NCBI GenBank assembly: GCA_009911305.1
Contig: QXXC01000017.1
Location: 17,842 to 81,841 of the forward strand
Direction: 5' to 3'
Length of the DNA: 64,000 bases
Origin: Clostridiaceae bacterium
GTDB taxonomy: Bacteria > Bacillota > Clostridia > Lachnospirales > Lachnospiraceae
How positions within the stretch are numbered: position 1 is the first letter of the stretch; every line of letters begins with the position of its first letter. The translations under genes were made by a program, and so were the position numbers. Below the pieces are notes generated by a model that was not told the DNA's origin, made no database searches, and saw nothing but the letters and a program-made list of their open reading frames with translations. Shown in pieces: positions 60,648-64,000 of this stretch.

Positions 60648-62423
60648 GTGGATGGGATGCATTTTATAAAAGAGGCGGCAAAATACGCCAGAACATACCA
60701 GAAGGGGGGCAAGACACCGGATGTGAGGATTGCGATCCTGGGCTCTGCATCCATACAACATTTCGTCATGGCGCTGCGGTATGCGCTGAGTCGGGAGGGG
60801 ATACATGCAGAGATCTATGAAGGCGGGTACGACGGCATTGCAATGGATGTCTTCGACACACAGTCCCCGCTGTATTGTTTTCAGCCGGAGATCGTCGTCC
60901 TCCTGACGCATTACCTCGACATCCGCCAGTTCCCGGAGATCCTGGAGGAAGCGGAGGAAACGAAAAGACGGCTGGAACGCGTAACCGGGTTTTATGAAAC
61001 CATCTGGGGATTCCTGAAGCAGATCCACGGATGCCAGGTTCTGCAGAGCAATTTCGTGATCCCGCCAGAGCATGCGCTGGGGAATCTGGAAACGCAGTGC
61101 AGCTATTCCAGGACGGTTTTTTACAGGGACATCAACGGCTGGCTTGCCGGACACAGCCCGGCGTTTGTAACTATCGTTGATCTGGAGCTGACAGCCGGAT
61201 ATATCGGGAAATACAGGTGGTTCGATTACCCGGCCTGGTTTGTGAACAAATCAGGCATAAGCCTTGGCTGTATAGAAGAAGCCGCCCGGGCCTTTACAAA
61301 GCAGATCCTGGCCATAAAGGGGAGGATCCGCAAATGCCTTGTGCTGGATCTGGACTGTACACTGTGGGGAGGCATCGTGGGGGAAGAGGGGAGCAGGGGG
61401 ATCGAGCTGGGGCCAGACAGCCCCCTGGGCGAGGCGTACCAGTATTTCCAGAGGTATCTCCTGGCCCTGAAGGAAAAAGGCGTCCTCTTGGCAGTCTGCA
61501 GCAAGAATGACGAGGGGACGGCAAAGGCTCCGTTCCTGGAAAACCCGAATATGGTCCTGAAGCTGGAGGACATCTCCTGCTTTGTTGCAAACTGGGAGGA
61601 TAAAGCGTCAAATGTCAGGAAAATAGCCTCGGAACTGAATATCGGCACAGACAGCCTGGCATTTTTTGACGACAACCCGGCCGAAAGGGAGATTGTGAGG
61701 CGTTTCCTCCCGGAGGTACATGTCATCGACGTGCCGGAGGATCCGGCCCTGTATGCGCTGCAGTTGGACAGGGAGGCGGTCTTTGAGTGGAGGCAGATCA
61801 CAGAGGAGGACCGCCTGCGCAACGCATCCTACCTCCAAAACCGGCAGAGGGAGGAGATGGAACGCCGGTATGTCAACTATGGGGAATACTTAAAGGCGCT
61901 GGAGATGAAAGGGAGCGTGGGGAGGCTGTCAGAAAAGGAAGCGGGGCGGTTTGTGCAGCTCCTGAACAAATCGAACCAGTTTAACCTGAGGACAAAGAGG
62001 TACACAGAGGAGGAGATCCATGCCCTCAGCTTAGATGAAAACGCACGGTGCCTGTACGCCATGCTGAGCGACCGGTTCAGCAGGTATGGGCTCATATCCT
62101 GCGTCATTTTGAGGAAGCAGGGCGGGATATGCTTTATCGAGTCGTGGGTCATGAGCTGCCGCGTGCTGAAACGAAACGTGGAACAGTTCATGTTTTCGGA
62201 GATTATCCAGGCGGCAAAAGAAATGGGATGCCATACCATCGAGGGGGAATATATCCCGACAGCCAAAAACGGGATGGCAGCCGGCCTGTACGGTTCCCTG
62301 GGATTTGCGCCGGCAGGGGAAAACGGTGGGATCAGACGGTATTCCTACAGAACAGAGGACGAATTCGTATCTGAGGATTATATTGAGAGGGAACTGGGCA
62401 GCCGTCCGGACTGTGGTGGGTGA
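60648..62423 (+). CDS. FkbH-like HAD-IIIC family protein
   Basis: The 591-residue protein has an N-terminal SGNH-like half (RIAILGSASIQHFV, about 27-210) and a HAD domain with the phosphatase-type motif LDLDCTLWGG (Asp234, Asp236, Thr238). CSKNDEGTA and FFDDNPAEREIV follow, then a C-terminal GNAT-like part (LNKSNQFNLRTKRYTEE, YGLISCVIL). FkbH proteins load a glyceryl group from 1,3-bisphosphoglycerate onto an acyl carrier protein. An ACP gene starts 26 bases after this stop, so formation of glyceryl-S-ACP is the leading inference. GTG start at 60648 with AGGAGG 9 bases upstream. Confidence 0.88.
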   Translation: MDGMHFIKEAAKYARTYQKGGKTPDVRIAILGSASIQHFVMALRYALSREGIHAEIYEGGYDGIAMDVFDTQSPLYCFQPEIVVLLTHYLDIRQFPEILEEAEETKRRLERVTGFYETIWGFLKQIHGCQVLQSNFVIPPEHALGNLETQCSYSRTVFYRDINGWLAGHSPAFVTIVDLELTAGYIGKYRWFDYPAWFVNKSGISLGCIEEAARAFTKQILAIKGRIRKCLVLDLDCTLWGGIVGEEGSRGIELGPDSPLGEAYQYFQRYLLALKEKGVLLAVCSKNDEGTAKAPFLENPNMVLKLEDISCFVANWEDKASNVRKIASELNIGTDSLAFFDDNPAEREIVRRFLPEVHVIDVPEDPALYALQLDREAVFEWRQITEEDRLRNASYLQNRQREEMERRYVNYGEYLKALEMKGSVGRLSEKEAGRFVQLLNKSNQFNLRTKRYTEEEIHALSLDENARCLYAMLSDRFSRYGLISCVILRKQGGICFIESWVMSCRVLKRNVEQFMFSEIIQAAKEMGCHTIEGEYIPTAKNGMAAGLYGSLGFAPAGENGGIRRYSYRTEDEFVSEDYIERELGSRPDCGG

Positions 62424-62449
62424 TTATGGAAAAAGAGAGGGGAAAAAAG

Positions 62450-62680
62450 ATGGTAAAGAAACAGTTACAGGAGATTTTCAGGGATGTGTTCGATGATGGC
62501 AGCATCGAACTGTTTGATGAAATGACATCAGAGGATGTGGAGGACTGGGACTCCCTTTCGCATATGACGCTGATCGGCGAGATCGAGCGGGTATTTGCCA
62601 TAGAACTGACAACGGATGAAATCCTGAAGGCAAAAAATGTCGGGGAATTTGTCCGGGTGATTGAGAAAAAGATGAAATAA
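62450..62680 (+). CDS. Acyl carrier protein
   Basis: The 76-residue protein has the ACP four-helix pattern with the phosphopantetheine attachment serine in DWDSLSHMTLI (Ser35). It lies directly after the FkbH-like gene and before a MaoC-like gene, so it should be the dedicated carrier for this tailoring module rather than the fatty acid ACP. Three possible starts exist; ATG 62450 (MVKKQLQEIFRDVF) best matches the family and follows an AGGGG site, while an ATG at 62426 would add 8 charged residues. Confidence 0.92.
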   Translation: MVKKQLQEIFRDVFDDGSIELFDEMTSEDVEDWDSLSHMTLIGEIERVFAIELTTDEILKAKNVGEFVRVIEKKMK

Positions 62681-62689
62681 GGAGGGGGA

Positions 62690-62725
62690 ATGAACGATTT
62701 TTCAATCAAAGATCTGAAGGTATGA
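62690..62725 (+). pseudogene. Eleven-codon head of the MaoC-like gene, closed by an in-frame TGA
   Basis: The ATG at 62690 has a perfect GGAGGGGG site and reads MNDFSIKDLKV, the usual N-terminus of MaoC-like proteins. TGA (62723-62725) then replaces what is expected to be a glycine codon (GGA), and the frame continues at once with ATG 62726. A single G-to-T change would explain it. Confidence 0.7.
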
Positions 62726-63106
62726 ATGGAGGAACAGTTTGTGGCCCCGGTCACAGAACGGATGCAGAATTTATTCACGGAAATGAGCGAGGACGTGAAT
62801 CCCCTGCACCTTGACCGGGATTTTGCATACGGGGGATATAAGGATAGGCTGGTATATGGGATGTGTACGGCGTCTCTGTATTCCACGCTCGTCGGCGTTT
62901 ACCTGCCGGGTGAACGGTGCCTGTTCCACGAATGCGACGTACATTTTTGCGCCCCAGCATATATCGGGGATGTGCTGACCGTCCGGGGAAGCGTTAAGGA
63001 AATCGATCCCCAGTTCAGCCGTGTCGTCCTGAAAGCGGAGCTCCGGAACCAGGACGGGGTGAAGGTGTCAAGGGCAAGGCTGGCTGTGGGGGTGCGGGAT
63101 ATATGA
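62726..63106 (+). CDS. MaoC-like hydratase/dehydratase
   Basis: The 126-residue hot-dog fold protein carries the R-specific hydratase motif D23-x-N25-P-x-H28 in EDVNPLHLD, followed by YGMCTASLYSTL. MaoC enzymes hydrate or dehydrate acyl thioesters, here probably on the adjacent ACP. The first beta strand is normally preceded by about 12 more residues; these are encoded upstream but cut off by a TGA, so the protein must be made by re-initiation at ATG 62726, which immediately follows that stop. It overlaps the truncated SDR gene (ATGA). Activity of the short form is uncertain but all visible catalytic residues remain. Confidence 0.8.
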   Translation: MEEQFVAPVTERMQNLFTEMSEDVNPLHLDRDFAYGGYKDRLVYGMCTASLYSTLVGVYLPGERCLFHECDVHFCAPAYIGDVLTVRGSVKEIDPQFSRVVLKAELRNQDGVKVSRARLAVGVRDI

Positions 63107-63201
63107 AACACGTATTTCTTGTTACCGGAGCTTCATCGGATATGTGGCTCTGTTTTTTAGGCGCGCTTGAAAGGGGAACCCCCGTCTGGTGGACAACCTG
63201 A
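63103..63201 (+). pseudogene. Truncated short-chain dehydrogenase/reductase gene
   Basis: The ATG overlaps the MaoC stop as ATGA, and the product begins MKHVFLVTGASSD, the SDR nucleotide-binding strand and glycine motif. After about 13 residues similarity ends abruptly and the frame closes at 63201. Ketoreductases of this type commonly follow FkbH-ACP-MaoC genes. The break coincides with mobile-element sequence (63171 onwards). Confidence 0.75.
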
Positions 63202-63296
63202 TGACTGATGCGCTGTCACTTGGGGCACAGATGGATAAGAAAGTGATCGATACGGATGTCATCCTGGCTTCTGTCAGCAGCCAGAATCTCGGATAG
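63171..63296 (+). pseudogene. C-terminal remnant of a transposon AAA ATPase (ExeA/TniB-like)
   Basis: In the frame ending at TAG 63294 the sequence reads KGNPRLVDNLMTDALSLG, then KKVIDTDVILASVSSQNLG. This is the C-terminal lid of ExeA/TniB-type ATPases that accompany transposases. The N-terminal P-loop part is absent and a stop lies just before the fragment. Confidence 0.65.
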
Positions 63297-63308
63297 GGGG
63301 CATGGGAC

Positions 63309-63631
63309 ATGGATTATACCTGTATCCTAAAAAGCGGCTCCCGCAAGGAGACATGGACGGGGCAGATCATCCTGCTGGGCACGGGGAACGGATGGTATGA
63401 AGCCGAGATCAATGGGCGGGGACTTACTTCCACATCCTCGCTGGACGGCATAAATATGGGAACTACCTGTGCATCCCTAACCATGATGTAGGGTGCGAGC
63501 TCTCCGATTTCTCTGATATCTTTTGGAATGAAGAAAGGATCGGCTCCTTGATGCGGAAGGTGGGTGCGGTGACCGTTGCCACTGGCCTGATCCATCTTCC
63601 TGTTCTGGCCGACAGGCAGGGGAAAAACTAA
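63309..63631 (+). pseudogene. Frameshifted companion gene of the transposon ATPase
   Basis: The N-terminal part (MDYTCILKSGSRKETWTGQI, from ATG 63309) and the C-terminal part (HILAGRHKYGNYLCIPN, then CELSDFSDIFWNEERIG, ending at TAA 63629) are in different frames. They switch near 63415-63425. Joined, they would make one protein of about 107 residues. I recall similar small genes beside such ATPases in clostridial mobile elements; the function is not known. Confidence 0.6.
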
Positions 63632-63804
63632 ATGCTTCATATGGGCCGTGGGTCTCATGACGGGAACCATGGCCTTTTATATTTCAGGAAGAAATCCATG
63701 CTGACAACAGAACGCCGCATTTTTGGCAGGATTATGCATTTACAGACAGCACTGCGCAGTCAATGAGATAAAAGCTGGAAAATAATTTGCTGTTTGCGTC
63801 TCCC

Positions 63805-64000
63805 TCAATTCGCCGTACGACAACTTGTTGCAGCAATTGCCTGGATACCAGGTTTTTCATCGCATGAAATTGTATGAACCATAGGTTTATCATCCGGGAT
63901 GATGCTCACGCCTTCTTCATCAAACTACATGGAAACCTGTTTGTAAACCACCAGCACATCATGCATTTTATTTTCAAAATCAGGATCGCGTTTCTCGCAG
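63805..64000 (-). pseudogene. IS630-type transposase remnant
   Basis: Read from the right edge, the minus strand gives CEKRDPDFENKMHDVLVVYKQ, an in-frame stop, then DEEGVSIIPDD and SCDEKPGIQAIA. DEKPGIQA is the catalytic-Asp region of IS630-family transposases. A nonsense codon and the loss of frame after the motif show that it is dead; the rest lies beyond the window or is lost. I see nothing recognisable in 63632-63804. Confidence 0.7.

Noticed and set aside
62723..62725. TGA as a selenocysteine codon in the MaoC-like gene
   Set aside because: Homologous position is expected to be glycine, not cysteine, and I see no selenocysteine insertion hairpin just downstream.
1..64000. tRNA or rRNA genes
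   Set aside because: I looked for acceptor/T-loop patterns and conserved rRNA segments in the gaps and saw none; no covariance search could be run.

Overview
The window comes from a spore-forming, fairly high-GC Firmicute, most likely a Lachnospiraceae (Clostridium cluster XIVa) gut bacterium. The reasons are the division/sporulation order mraZ-rsmH-ftsL-pbp-spoVD-mraY-murD-spoVE-murA-ftsQ-ftsZ-spoIIGA-sigE with sigG nearby, a Spo0E-like gene, VanW and choline-binding-type surface proteins, and a LoaP-headed polysaccharide locus. This assignment rests on gene content and recognised protein families only; no search was run.

Layout. (1) 1-5096: a tightly overlapping pantothenate/CoA operon with a PanG-type reductase candidate, panB, panC, panD, coaBC and coaX. 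Together they cover ketoisovalerate to 4'-phosphopantetheine. (2) 5183-13390: surface and signalling genes: a secreted VanW protein with a repeat tail, a choline-binding-like protein, a polytopic YfhO-like protein fused to choline-binding-like repeats, a GtrB-like glycosyltransferase and a chemoreceptor with an extracytoplasmic CZB-type zinc domain. (3) 13530-15744: an FMN-binding-like small protein, YchF, and a 51-residue Spo0E-like gene behind a possible Spo0A box. (4) 16000-31166: the division and cell wall cluster running into spoIIGA-sigE, with MraZ-type operator repeats at the start and a Spo0A-type spoIIG promoter. sigG (32566-33342) is inverted relative to its usual place after sigE and is separated from it by an acyltransferase gene and a MITE-like element. 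(5) 33789-39887: housekeeping genes asd, galM, an EamA transporter, topB and a left-handed beta-helix protein. (6) 40111-41770: a coiled-coil gene made of perfect 42-bp repeats and a truncated DUF2971-like gene. (7) 41819-63106: an exopolysaccharide/capsule operon. A strong promoter, an early terminator and an RNA hairpin precede loaP; then come an initiating sugar transferase, glycosyltransferases, UDP-ManNAc dehydrogenase, an EpsG-type polymerase, pyruvyl transferase, a Wzx flippase, acyltransferases, a ferredoxin-type reductase-like protein, and an FkbH-ACP-MaoC tailoring module. (8) 63103-64000: mobile-element debris: an SDR gene cut after its nucleotide-binding motif, the tail of a transposon ATPase, a frameshifted companion gene and an IS630-type transposase remnant.

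The most striking pattern is four long poly-G tracts (G9 to G11). One is in a promoter spacer, one in a 5' leader inside a dispersed repeat, and two are inside polysaccharide genes. At 48369-48377 the G9 tract sits exactly between two glycosyltransferase domains, and the second domain has no start codon of its own. This looks like a phase-variation (contingency) system for the cell surface. The other main leads are the LoaP leader architecture, a pair of mutually exclusive hairpins inside a GT32-type gene, the carrier-protein tailoring module with a premature stop in its MaoC gene, and the dispersed intergenic element present in three related copies.
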